This document shows, one piece after another, positions 15,001-23,351 of a DNA stretch of 27,922 nt. The translations under genes and the position numbers were made by a program. Every line of letters starts with the position of its first letter. Within the stretch, counting starts at the first letter, position 1. This DNA comes from an uncultured Lachnospiraceae bacterium. Its GTDB lineage: Bacteria > Bacillota > Clostridia > Lachnospirales > Lachnospiraceae. The stretch is from assembly GCA_910585825.1 (NCBI GenBank), contig CAJUEY010000038.1, positions 1 to 27,922 on the forward strand. The letters are read 5' to 3'. The notes under the pieces are model-generated. The model saw only the letters and a program-made list of their open reading frames with translations, had not been told where the DNA came from and searched no databases.

Positions 15001-15943
15001 CATTGTGTTGAATCCCCTTGGCGTGCCGTCCCGTATGAATATCGGGCAGGTGCTTGAGATTCATTTGAGCCTTGCGGCAAAAGCCCTTGGGTTTAATATT
15101 GAAACACCGGTATTTGACGGTGCGAAAGAAAATGATATTATGGATACCTTAGATCTTGCCAATGACTATGTAAATCTGGAGTGGGAAGAGTTTGAGGCGA
15201 AGTATAAACAGGTATTACTGCCGGAGGTATTGCAGTATTTATATGATAACAGAGGGCATAGGAAACTGTGGAAAGGAGTTCCGTTGTCCCGTGACGGAAA
15301 AGTAAGGCTGCGCGACGGAAGAACAGGGGAATTCTTTGACAGTCCGGTTACCATTGGACATATGCATTATCTGAAACTGCATCATCTGGTGGATGATAAG
15401 ATCCATGCCCGGTCTACCGGTCCGTATTCCTTAGTAACACAGCAGCCGTTAGGCGGTAAGGCTCAGTTCGGCGGCCAGCGTTTCGGTGAGATGGAAGTAT
15501 GGGCGTTAGAGGCATACGGCGCATCCTATACGCTGCAGGAGATTTTGACAGTAAAATCCGATGATGTGGTAGGACGTGTTAAGACGTACGAAGCAATTAT
15601 CAAGGGCGACAACATTCCGGAGCCGGGAATACCGGAATCCTTCAAGGTGTTGCTGAAAGAACTTCAATCTTTGGGCCTGGATGTAAAAGTATTAGACGAA
15701 GACAGAGAAGAAGTAGAGTTGATGGAAACAAGTGAATACGGCAATACAGATCTGAATGCAATTATTGCCGGTGATAAAGATTTTGCTTTTGAAGATAGTG
15801 AATCCTTCGATAAAATGGGCTTTACCAAACAGGAATTCGATACGGAGAATGAAGAATTGGTAAACATTGAAGACGATGTTGAGGAAGACGAGGATGATTT
15901 CGATGTAATCGATTTCGAGGAAGAAGTTCTTGAGGAAGAATAG
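12083..15943 (+). CDS. rpoB: RNA polymerase beta subunit
   Basis: The product is 1286 residues and forms one side of the polymerase active-site cleft. Conserved segments are in order: [11 protein letters not shown], the rifampicin region at about 485-511 ([17 protein letters not shown], then [14 protein letters not shown]), [20 protein letters not shown], the [15 protein letters not shown] region and the C-terminal [18 protein letters not shown]. At the usual resistance sites it has Q493, D496, H506 and S511 (E. coli 513, 516, 526 and 531), the sensitive residues. The last 30 residues are strongly acidic. ATG 12083 has GAGAGGTG eight bases upstream. An ATG at 12059 has no site. rpoC follows after 19 bases. 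The gene has its own promoter and a structured leader. Confidence 0.98.
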   Translation: [1286 protein letters not shown]

Positions 15944-15962
15944 ATAGAAGGGAGCGTCAGAA

Positions 15963-18900
15963 ATGCCAGAAACAACAAAGAAAGACACTTACCAGCCAAT
16001 CGCTTTTGATGCGATCAAGATTGGGTTGGCTTCTCCTGAGAAAATCAGGGAATGGTCCCGGGGGGAGGTAAAAAAACCGGAAACCATTAATTACAGAACC
16101 CTGAAGCCGGAAAAAGACGGTTTGTTCTGTGAGAAGATTTTTGGACCCAGCAAGGATTGGGAGTGTCATTGCGGTAAATACAAAAAGATCCGTTATAAGG
16201 GCGTGGTCTGCGACCGATGCGGAGTAGAAATTACAAAAGCAAGTGTCAGAAGAGAGAGAATGGGCCATATAGAGCTTGCAGCCCCTGTTTCTCATATCTG
16301 GTACTTTAAGGGCATTCCAAGCCGTATGGGGCTGATTCTGGATCTCTCTCCCAGAACTTTGGAGAAAGTGCTTTATTTTGCATCTTATATTGTGTTGGAA
16401 TCCGGCAATACCAATCTGACTTATAAGCAAGTGTTGTCTGAGCAGGAATATCAGGAGGCAAGAGAGCAGTATGGCAGTGCATTCCGGGTTGGAATGGGTG
16501 CAGAATCTATTTTGGAATTGTTAGAGGCAATTGATCTGGAAAAAGATGCTGGCGAATTAAAGGCAGAGTTAAAAGATGCAACAGGGCAGAAACGGGCAAG
16601 AATTATCAAACGTCTGGAAGTGGTAGAGGCATTCCGGGAATCCGGCAATCGGCCGGAATGGATGATTATGACGGTGATACCTGTGATTCCGCCGGATCTT
16701 CGGCCGATGGTACAGTTAGACGGCGGACGTTTTGCCACGTCCGATCTGAATGATTTATACCGTAGAATTATCAATCGAAATAATCGTTTGAGAAGGCTTC
16801 TGGAACTGGGAGCGCCGGATATTATCGTGCGTAATGAAAAGAGAATGCTTCAGGAGGCGGTAGATGCATTGATTGATAACGGAAGAAGGGGGAGGCCTGT
16901 TACAGGTCCTGGAAACCGCGCCTTAAAATCTCTTTCAGATATGTTAAAAGGAAAGGGCGGGCGTTTCCGTCAGAACCTTCTTGGAAAACGTGTTGACTAT
17001 TCAGGCCGTTCTGTTATCGTCGTGGGGCCGGAGCTTAAAATTTATCAGTGCGGTCTTCCAAAGGAAATGGCTATCGAATTGTTTAAGCCTTTCGTTATGA
17101 AAGAACTGGTATCCAACGGAAAAGCTCATAATATAAAGAGCGCCAAGAAAATGGTAGAGCGTCTTCAGCCGGAAGTATGGGATGTTTTGGAAGAAGTTAT
17201 CAAAGAGCATCCGGTTATGTTAAACCGTGCTCCTACACTTCACAGGCTTGGTATACAGGCATTTGAGCCGATTCTGGTAGAAGGCAAGGCAATCAAACTG
17301 CATCCTCTGGTTTGTACAGCGTATAATGCAGACTTTGACGGAGACCAGATGGCGGTGCATCTTCCATTGTCTGTTGAGGCACAGGCAGAATGCCGTTTTA
17401 TGCTCCTTTCTCCCAACAACCTTTTGAAACCTTCGGATGGCGGACCTGTGGCGGTGCCCTCCCAGGATATGGTACTCGGCATCTATTATCTGACGCAGGA
17501 AAGGCCAGGCGCTTTGGGTGAGGGAAAGGTGTTCAAGAATGTAAACGAAGCAATTTTAGCTTATGAAAATAAAGCTTTGACGCTGCATTCCCGTATTAAG
17601 GTACGCGTTTCCAAGAACAGAGCTGACGGAACAAAGGCTGCGGGGATGATAGAATCTACATTGGGAAGATTTATATTTAATGAAATTATTCCTCAGGATC
17701 TGGGCTTTGTAGATCGCAGCAATTCGGAAAATGAATTGAAACCGGAAGTGGATTTCCATGTGGGAAAGAAACAGTTAAAACAAATTCTGGAGAAAGTCAT
17801 TAACGTACATGGCGCAACAAAGACGGCGGAAGTGCTGGACGACATTAAATCGATTGGTTATAAATATTCCACCAGGGCTGCCATGACGGTATCCATTTCC
17901 GATATGACTGTTCCGCCTCAGAAACCGCAGATGATTGAAGAGGCGCAGAATACTGTTGATAAAATCATGCGTCAGTATAAGAGAGGTTTTATTACCGATG
18001 AAGAGCGGTATAAAGAAGTAATTGAAACCTGGAAGGAAACAGATGACGAATTGACATCGGCTCTTCTGGGCGGTTTGGATAAATACAACAACATCTTTAT
18101 GATGGCTGATTCCGGAGCCCGTGGTTCCGATAAGCAGATCAAACAGCTTGCCGGTATGCGTGGACTTATGGCAGATACAACGGGACGTACCATAGAGCTG
18201 CCGATCAAATCTAATTTCCGTGAAGGTTTGGATGTACTGGAATATTTCATGTCCGCCCACGGAGCAAGAAAAGGACTTTCCGATACAGCTTTGCGTACTG
18301 CCGATTCCGGTTATCTGACAAGACGTCTTGTAGATGTATCTCAGGAATTGATTGTGCATGAATCTGACTGTGCAAGCAGCAGCGGAAAAGAAATTCCAGG
18401 TATGTGGGTTACTGCATTTATGGATGGAAAAGAAGAAGTGGAAAGCCTTCAGGAAAGAATTACGGGAAGATTTTCCTGCAATACGATTTGCGATAAAGAT
18501 GGAAATGTACTGGTAAAAGCTAATCACATGATTACACCGCGCCGGGCTGCTGAGATTATGAGCAAAGGCGTGGATGAAGAAGGAAAGCCTATTGACAAGA
18601 TTAAGATTCGTACGATTCTTACCTGCCGTTCTCATTTGGGCGTCTGCGCAAAATGTTACGGTGCAAATATGGCTACCGGGCAGGCAGTGCAGATTGGAGA
18701 GGCAGTAGGTATTATTGCAGCACAGTCTATCGGTGAGCCGGGTACTCAGCTTACCATGCGTACCTTCCATACCGGCGGTGTTGCGGGCGATGATATTACT
18801 CAGGGTCTTCCTCGTGTAGAGGAAATTTTTGAAGCAAGAAAACCCAAGGGACTTGCGATTATCACCGAATTTGCGGGAGTTGCAGAAATTCGCGATACGA

Positions 18901-19589
18901 AGAAGAAACGTGAAGTCATTGTAACAAACCACGAAACGGGTGAGACGAAGACGTATCTGATTCCCTACGGATCACGTATTAAGATTATGGATGGAGCTGT
19001 ATTAGAGGCCGGTGATGAGCTGACAGAAGGTTCTGTAAATCCACATGATATCTTAAAAATCAAAGGCGTCCGGGCCGTTCAGGATTATATGCTGCAGGAA
19101 GTGCAGCGTGTATATCGTCTGCAGGGTGTGGATATCAATGATAAGCATATAGAAGTAATCGTTCGTCAGATGTTGAAAAAGGTTCGTATTGAAACCAACG
19201 GAGACTCCGATTTCCTGCCGGGAACACTGGTCGACATTTTGGATTTTGATGATGTCAATGAAAAACTGGCGGAAGAGGGCAAAGAGCCGGCAGAAGGAAA
19301 ACAGGTGCTGCTGGGAATTACCAAAGCGTCTCTGGCAACAAACTCTTTCTTATCCGCAGCATCTTTCCAGGAGACGACAAAAGTTCTCACAGAGGCAGCG
19401 ATCAAAGGAAAAGTAGATCCGCTGATTGGCCTGAAGGAAAACGTCATCATTGGTAAATTGATTCCGGCAGGTACCGGAATGAAGAGATACCGGGATTTGA
19501 CATTGGATTCCGAAATTGTGGAAGAAGATTATTTTGACTTTGACGATGAGTATGATGAATACGAAATAGACGAAATCATGGAATCATGA
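15963..19589 (+). CDS. rpoC: RNA polymerase beta' subunit
   Basis: The product is 1208 residues and contains the catalytic metal site NADFDGDQ (D457, D459, D461). The N-terminal zinc site is C68, C70, C83 and C86. The second zinc site uses C803, C888, C895 and C898. GRRGRPVTGPGNR and the bridge/trigger-loop region GIIAAQSIGEPGTQLTMRTFHTGG are intact. The C-terminus ends in an acidic tail. The length is that of the Firmicutes form, without the large gamma-proteobacterial insert. Its ATG has AAGGGAG upstream, and it is co-transcribed with rpoB. A terminator follows at once; no L7Ae-like gene (as between rpoC and rpsL in Bacillus) is present. Confidence 0.98.
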   Translation: MPETTKKDTYQPIAFDAIKIGLASPEKIREWSRGEVKKPETINYRTLKPEKDGLFCEKIFGPSKDWECHCGKYKKIRYKGVVCDRCGVEITKASVRRERMGHIELAAPVSHIWYFKGIPSRMGLILDLSPRTLEKVLYFASYIVLESGNTNLTYKQVLSEQEYQEAREQYGSAFRVGMGAESILELLEAIDLEKDAGELKAELKDATGQKRARIIKRLEVVEAFRESGNRPEWMIMTVIPVIPPDLRPMVQLDGGRFATSDLNDLYRRIINRNNRLRRLLELGAPDIIVRNEKRMLQEAVDALIDNGRRGRPVTGPGNRALKSLSDMLKGKGGRFRQNLLGKRVDYSGRSVIVVGPELKIYQCGLPKEMAIELFKPFVMKELVSNGKAHNIKSAKKMVERLQPEVWDVLEEVIKEHPVMLNRAPTLHRLGIQAFEPILVEGKAIKLHPLVCTAYNADFDGDQMAVHLPLSVEAQAECRFMLLSPNNLLKPSDGGPVAVPSQDMVLGIYYLTQERPGALGEGKVFKNVNEAILAYENKALTLHSRIKVRVSKNRADGTKAAGMIESTLGRFIFNEIIPQDLGFVDRSNSENELKPEVDFHVGKKQLKQILEKVINVHGATKTAEVLDDIKSIGYKYSTRAAMTVSISDMTVPPQKPQMIEEAQNTVDKIMRQYKRGFITDEERYKEVIETWKETDDELTSALLGGLDKYNNIFMMADSGARGSDKQIKQLAGMRGLMADTTGRTIELPIKSNFREGLDVLEYFMSAHGARKGLSDTALRTADSGYLTRRLVDVSQELIVHESDCASSSGKEIPGMWVTAFMDGKEEVESLQERITGRFSCNTICDKDGNVLVKANHMITPRRAAEIMSKGVDEEGKPIDKIKIRTILTCRSHLGVCAKCYGANMATGQAVQIGEAVGIIAAQSIGEPGTQLTMRTFHTGGVAGDDITQGLPRVEEIFEARKPKGLAIITEFAGVAEIRDTKKKREVIVTNHETGETKTYLIPYGSRIKIMDGAVLEAGDELTEGSVNPHDILKIKGVRAVQDYMLQEVQRVYRLQGVDINDKHIEVIVRQMLKKVRIETNGDSDFLPGTLVDILDFDDVNEKLAEEGKEPAEGKQVLLGITKASLATNSFLSAASFQETTKVLTEAAIKGKVDPLIGLKENVIIGKLIPAGTGMKRYRDLTLDSEIVEEDYFDFDDEYDEYEIDEIMES

Positions 19590-19602
19590 TATCGTGTTTG
19601 AA

Positions 19603-19639
19603 AACCGCTGTTTTACAAAAGTGTAAAGCGGCGGTTTTT
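19603..19639 (+). terminator. Intrinsic terminator after rpoC
   Basis: AACCGCTGTTTTAC (19603-19616) pairs with GTAAAGCGGCGGTT (19623-19636) over 14 bases with two G-T pairs, loop of six, then T to 19639. Confidence 0.88.
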
Positions 19640-19782
19640 GTGTGCAATGCATAAATGAACCGATTTAGAAAGTTTTTTACAGTGGATGAGTGTGCCGGAG
19701 TTTGACTTTGTAAAAGAACCGGATTCCCATCTGTCAGAATATGTACATTCTTACGGACGCTGCAGCAGAATTGTAAAACGCA

Positions 19783-19808
19783 AAAAACGGCTTGACAAAG
19801 CCGTTTTT
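19783..19808. terminator. Second hairpin terminator, overlapping the rpsL promoter
   Basis: AAAAACGGCTT (19783-19793) pairs perfectly with AAGCCGTTTTT (19798-19808) around a GACA loop. The A run and T run make it a possible terminator in both directions. Its loop and inner arm bases form the TTGACA -35 box of the rpsL promoter, so terminator and promoter share DNA. Confidence 0.7.
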
Positions 19809-19820
19809 CCCTTTTATAAT
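19792..19820 (+). promoter_or_regulatory. Consensus sigma-A promoter of the rpsL-rpsG-fusA unit
   Basis: Perfect TTGACA (19792-19797), a 17-base spacer and TATAAT (19815-19820), about 58 bases before the rpsL start. The -35 lies at the tip of the hairpin 19783-19808. Confidence 0.92.
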
Positions 19821-19877
19821 AATTTAGCGTGCATACAAGCGCATAAATCACGAATAATATCACAGGAGGTGAAACAA

Positions 19878-20300
19878 ATGCCAACATTTAACCAGTTAGT
19901 AAGAAAAGGACGTCAGACATCTGTAAAGAAGTCTACAGCACCAGCTCTTTTGAAAGGATACAACTCCTTGAAGAAGAAACCGATCGATACTGCATCACCG
20001 CAGAAGAGAGGGGTTTGTACTGCAGTTAAGACAGCAACTCCTAAGAAGCCTAACTCAGCGCTCAGAAAAATTGCCAGAGTTCGTCTTTCCAACGGAATCG
20101 AAGTAACAAGCTATATCCCGGGTGAGGGACATAACTTACAGGAGCATAGCGTTGTTCTTATCCGCGGCGGCAGGGTAAAAGACTTGCCTGGTACAAGATA
20201 CCACGTAATCAGAGGTACTCTTGATACAGCGGGAGTCGCTAACAGAAAACAGGCTCGTTCCAAATATGGCGCAAAGAGACCAAAAGACGCTAAGAAATAG
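19878..20300 (+). CDS. rpsL: Ribosomal protein S12
   Basis: S12 lies at the decoding centre. The product is 140 residues. The streptomycin-relevant loops TATPKKPNSALRK and GGRVKDLPGTRYH are both of the sensitive type. It is longer than E. coli S12 because of the basic segment STAPALLKGYNSLKKKPIDTA (about 18-38), which is normal for Gram-positive forms. ATG 19878 has AGGAGGTG six to seven bases upstream. The frame is open back to 19686, but that stretch crosses the promoter and terminator and is not part of S12. A 193-base structured spacer separates it from rpsG. Confidence 0.97.
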   Translation: MPTFNQLVRKGRQTSVKKSTAPALLKGYNSLKKKPIDTASPQKRGVCTAVKTATPKKPNSALRKIARVRLSNGIEVTSYIPGEGHNLQEHSVVLIRGGRVKDLPGTRYHVIRGTLDTAGVANRKQARSKYGAKRPKDAKK

Positions 20301-20493
20301 GAACGGCGACCAATAGTATCACAAACAGATCTAAAGGTTAGTGTTGGGATTATGCTTCACATTTGAAGATTGCTCTTTGGGAGGTCCCAAGAGTATAGAT
20401 TTCCGCACGAAACACATTAGAGGACACATGTGAGTACCGTTGAATTAATCAAAGTGAAAATAATAAAATAGTATGATTAAGGAGGGAAGTACC
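20301..20493 (+). promoter_or_regulatory. Structured 193-base rpsL-rpsG spacer
   Basis: Hairpins seen are CTTCA-CATT-TGAAG (20355-20368) and CTCT(T)TGGG-AGGT-CCCAAGAG (20373-20393, one bulged T). Neither is followed by a T run. In E. coli the S12-S7 spacer is the site where S7 represses its own operon; a similar role here is inferred from position only. No gene is seen. Confidence 0.4.
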
Positions 20494-20964
20494 GTGCCAC
20501 GTAAAGGACATACGCAGAAAAGAGATATTTTAGCAGATCCGTTATACAATAATAAAGTGGTTACCAAACTCATCAATAATGTTATGTTAGATGGTAAGAA
20601 AGGCGTAGCACAGAAAATTGTATACGGCGCTTTTGCAAAAGTAGAAGAAAAAACAGAAAAACCAGCTCTTGAAGTATTCGAGCAGTGCATGAATAACGTA
20701 ATGCCGGTTCTGGAAGTAAAGGCAAGACGTATCGGCGGCGCAACTTATCAGGTGCCGATCGAAGTAAGACCGGACAGACGTCAGGCTTTAGCGCTTCGCT
20801 GGTTGGTTGCTTATTCTCGTAAAAGAGGCGAGAAGACAATGAAAGACCGTCTCGCAAATGAGATTATGGATGCAGCAAACAATACAGGCGCATCTGTAAA
20901 GAAAAAAGAAGATATGCATAAGATGGCAGAGGCAAACAAAGCGTTTGCTCACTACAGATTCTAA
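20494..20964 (+). CDS. rpsG: Ribosomal protein S7
   Basis: S7 organises the 3' domain of 16S rRNA in the small-subunit head and touches the E-site tRNA. The product is exactly 156 residues, the usual length. It begins MPRKGHTQKRDILADPLYNN and contains the conserved MLDGKKGVAQKIVY, RRIGGATYQVPIEVRPDRRQALALRWL and HKMAEANKAFAHYRF segments. GTG 20494 is chosen: AAGGAGG lies eight bases upstream and this gives the family length. An ATG at 20473 precedes that ribosome binding site and would add seven residues. A 7-base-pair hairpin surrounds the stop (20952-20958 with 20969-20975). Confidence 0.97.
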   Translation: MPRKGHTQKRDILADPLYNNKVVTKLINNVMLDGKKGVAQKIVYGAFAKVEEKTEKPALEVFEQCMNNVMPVLEVKARRIGGATYQVPIEVRPDRRQALALRWLVAYSRKRGEKTMKDRLANEIMDAANNTGASVKKKEDMHKMAEANKAFAHYRF

Positions 20965-20981
20965 TCTGTCTGTAGAAAGAC

Positions 20982-21019
20982 TGCCTCATTTGACAAAAAT
21001 AAGGAGGCACCCATGGTGC
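20982..21019 (+). promoter_or_regulatory. Mutually exclusive hairpins over the upstream-frame ribosome binding site
   Basis: TGCCTC (20982-20987) can pair with GAGGCA (21004-21009), hiding the AAGGAGG of the small frame at 21013. Bases 21007-21011 (GCACC) can instead pair with GGTGC (21015-21019), with its ATG mostly in the loop. Both use 21007-21009, so they cannot form together. Function is inferred from the pairing only. Confidence 0.4.
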
Positions 21020-21054
21020 GCGTTTATGCCGTGCTGACGTGGGCAATTAAATAA
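21013..21054 (+). CDS. 13-codon upstream reading frame before fusA (candidate leader peptide)
   Basis: ATG 21013 has a perfect AAGGAGG (21001-21007) five bases upstream. The frame encodes MVRVYAVLTWAIK and stops at TAA 21052-21054, which overlaps the first bases of the fusA ribosome binding site AAGGAGG (21053-21059). A ribosome ending here would be placed 13 bases before the fusA TTG start, so it could couple or limit fusA translation. The peptide itself matches no family I know. Against it: small frames can occur by chance. For it: the consensus site and the exact stop placement. Confidence 0.5.
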   Translation: MVRVYAVLTWAIK

Positions 21055-21067
21055 GGAGGAAAATCCC

Positions 21068-23185
21068 TTGGCTGGAAGAGAATATCCATTAGAGAGAACC
21101 AGAAACATTGGTATTATGGCTCATATTGATGCAGGTAAGACTACATTGACAGAGCGTATTCTTTTTTATACCGGTGTAAATTATAAGATCGGTGATACTC
21201 ATGAGGGAACTGCAACCATGGACTGGATGGAGCAGGAACAGGAAAGAGGAATCACAATTACTTCAGCCGCAACAACATGTCACTGGACATTGCAGGAAAA
21301 CTGCAAGCCAAAAGATGGTGCGTTAGAGCATCGTATCAATATCATTGATACTCCGGGACACGTTGATTTTACGGTAGAAGTTGAGCGTTCCCTTCGTGTA
21401 TTGGACGGCGCTGTCGGCGTCTTCTGTGCAAAAGGCGGAGTGGAGCCTCAGTCAGAAAATGTATGGCGTCAGGCTGACACATATAACGTACCCAGGATGG
21501 CATTTATCAACAAAATGGATATCTTAGGTGCAAACTTCTACGGAGCGGTAGATCAGATCCGTACAAGATTAGGCAAAAATGCAATTATTCTTCAGCTTCC
21601 CATCGGAAAAGAAGATGAGTTCAAAGGAATCATCGACTTGTTCGAAATGAAAGCTTATATTTATAATGATGATAAAGGAGAAGATGTATCCATCGTTGAC
21701 GTTCCAGACGACATGAAAGATGATGCAGAACTTTATCATACAGAATTAGTAGAAAAAATCTGTGAATTAGACGATGATCTGATGATGCAGTATTTAGAAG
21801 GAGAAGAACCGTCAGTCGAAGATATGAAGAAAGCTCTTCGGAAAGGAACCTGTGAATGTACAGCTGTTCCGGTTTGCTGTGGTTCTGCATACCGTAACAA
21901 AGGCGTTCAGAAATTACTGGATGCGGTATTAGAATATATGCCGGCGCCTACAGATATCGCGTCAATCAAAGGCACCGATATGGAAGGCAATGAAATGGAG
22001 CGTCATTCTTCTGATGATGAACCGTTTTCCGCACTGGCATTTAAGATTATGGCAGATCCTTTCGTAGGTAAACTGGCATTCTTCCGTGTTTATTCCGGAA
22101 CAATGAAATCCGGTTCCTATGTATTAAATGCTACAAAAGGTAAAAAAGAGCGTGTCGGACGTATTCTTCAGATGCATGCCAACAAACGTCAGGAGCTGGA
22201 TATTGTATATTCCGGAGATATTGCAGCAGCTGTTGGTTTCAAATTTACCACAACAGGCGATACCATTTGTGACGAGCAGAATCCGGTAATCTTAGAGTCC
22301 ATGGAATTCCCGGAGCCGGTTATTGAATTGGCAATTGAGCCTAAGACAAAGGCAGGACAGGGTAAAATGGGCGAGGCGCTGGCAAAACTTGCAGAAGAAG
22401 ATCCTACATTCCGTGCACATACAGATCAGGAAACGGGTCAGACCATTATTGCCGGAATGGGCGAGCTTCATCTGGAGATTATCGTAGACCGTCTTCTTCG
22501 TGAATACAAAGTAGAGGCAAACGTAGGCGCTCCGCAGGTTGCTTACAAAGAGACATTTACCAAACCGGTGGATCAGGAATACAAATATGCAAAACAGTCC
22601 GGTGGACGTGGACAGTACGGACATTGTAAAGTTCGGTTTGAGCCGATGGACGCAAACGGAGAAGAACTGTTCAAGTTTGAATCCGAAGTTGTCGGCGGTA
22701 CCATTCCAAAAGAATATATACCGGCTGTTGGCGCAGGTATTGAAGAGGCAACAAAAGCAGGTACCCTTGGGGGTTATCCGGTAGTTGGAATCCATGCAGT
22801 TGTATACGACGGTTCTTACCATGAAGTCGATTCCTCTGAAATGGCATTCCACATTGCAGGTTCCATGGCATTCAAAGAGGCTATGAAGAAAGCATCTCCG
22901 GTACTTCTTGAGCCGATCATGAAGGTAGAAGTAACTATGCCGGAAGAATATATGGGAGACGTTATCGGTGATATTAACTCTCGCCGTGGACGAATCGAAG
23001 GTATGGACGACCTTGGCGGCGGCAAGATTGTACGCGCATTTGTACCCCTTGCTGAAATGTTTGGTTATTCCACAGACTTACGTTCCAGAACACAGGGACG
23101 CGGTAATTATTCCATGTTCTTTGAAAAATATGAGCAGGTACCGAAGAATGTTCAAGAGAAACTGCTTGCTTCCAAAGAAAAATAA
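21068..23185 (+). CDS. fusA: Elongation factor G
   Basis: EF-G is the GTPase that drives ribosomal translocation and, with RRF, recycling. The 705 residues have the full domain set. The GTPase domain has AHIDAGKT (18-25), DTPGHVDF (94-101), NKMD (148-151) and the switch I GITIT (61-65). Domains II-V follow, with SGGRGQYGH in domain IV. The start is TTG, with AAGGAGG eight bases upstream; the residues from MAGREYPLERTRNIGIMAHIDAGKT fit the family, and no ATG nearby does. A weak start codon, together with the small frame just before it, suggests regulated initiation. tuf follows after 166 bases and has its own promoter. Confidence 0.97.
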   Translation: MAGREYPLERTRNIGIMAHIDAGKTTLTERILFYTGVNYKIGDTHEGTATMDWMEQEQERGITITSAATTCHWTLQENCKPKDGALEHRINIIDTPGHVDFTVEVERSLRVLDGAVGVFCAKGGVEPQSENVWRQADTYNVPRMAFINKMDILGANFYGAVDQIRTRLGKNAIILQLPIGKEDEFKGIIDLFEMKAYIYNDDKGEDVSIVDVPDDMKDDAELYHTELVEKICELDDDLMMQYLEGEEPSVEDMKKALRKGTCECTAVPVCCGSAYRNKGVQKLLDAVLEYMPAPTDIASIKGTDMEGNEMERHSSDDEPFSALAFKIMADPFVGKLAFFRVYSGTMKSGSYVLNATKGKKERVGRILQMHANKRQELDIVYSGDIAAAVGFKFTTTGDTICDEQNPVILESMEFPEPVIELAIEPKTKAGQGKMGEALAKLAEEDPTFRAHTDQETGQTIIAGMGELHLEIIVDRLLREYKVEANVGAPQVAYKETFTKPVDQEYKYAKQSGGRGQYGHCKVRFEPMDANGEELFKFESEVVGGTIPKEYIPAVGAGIEEATKAGTLGGYPVVGIHAVVYDGSYHEVDSSEMAFHIAGSMAFKEAMKKASPVLLEPIMKVEVTMPEEYMGDVIGDINSRRGRIEGMDDLGGGKIVRAFVPLAEMFGYSTDLRSRTQGRGNYSMFFEKYEQVPKNVQEKLLASKEK

Positions 23186-23235
23186 TGGTTATCGGCCACA
23201 GGCGAACCGTAATAAAGAAATAAAATATAAAACAG

Positions 23236-23264
23236 TTGAAAATCTTGGTAAATTCAGATATAAT
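23236..23264 (+). promoter_or_regulatory. Sigma-A promoter of tuf
   Basis: TTGAAA (23236-23241), a 17-base spacer and TATAAT (23259-23264), about 88 bases before the tuf start. It allows extra EF-Tu synthesis beyond the rpsL-rpsG-fusA transcript. Confidence 0.8.
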
Positions 23265-23351
23265 CAGAGTTAGCCGAGTAACAGACAGTGATGAATAGAA
23301 ACAAAGAAATTGTCCGGATATCGGGCATAATATTAAGGAGGACGTTTTAAA

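Noticed and set aside
17775..18932. Long open frame on the minus strand opposite rpoC (385 codons)
   Set aside because: It lies wholly over conserved rpoC codons, is rich in Cys, His and Ser as antisense frames usually are, and has no ribosome binding site.
19686..19877. N-terminal extension of S12 in the same frame
   Set aside because: It crosses the promoter, the terminator hairpin and the normal start with its strong ribosome binding site; S12 residues begin at MPTFNQL.
22292..22852. 186-codon minus-strand frame opposite fusA
   Set aside because: A shadow of a highly conserved gene, with no start signal and Cys/Phe-rich composition.
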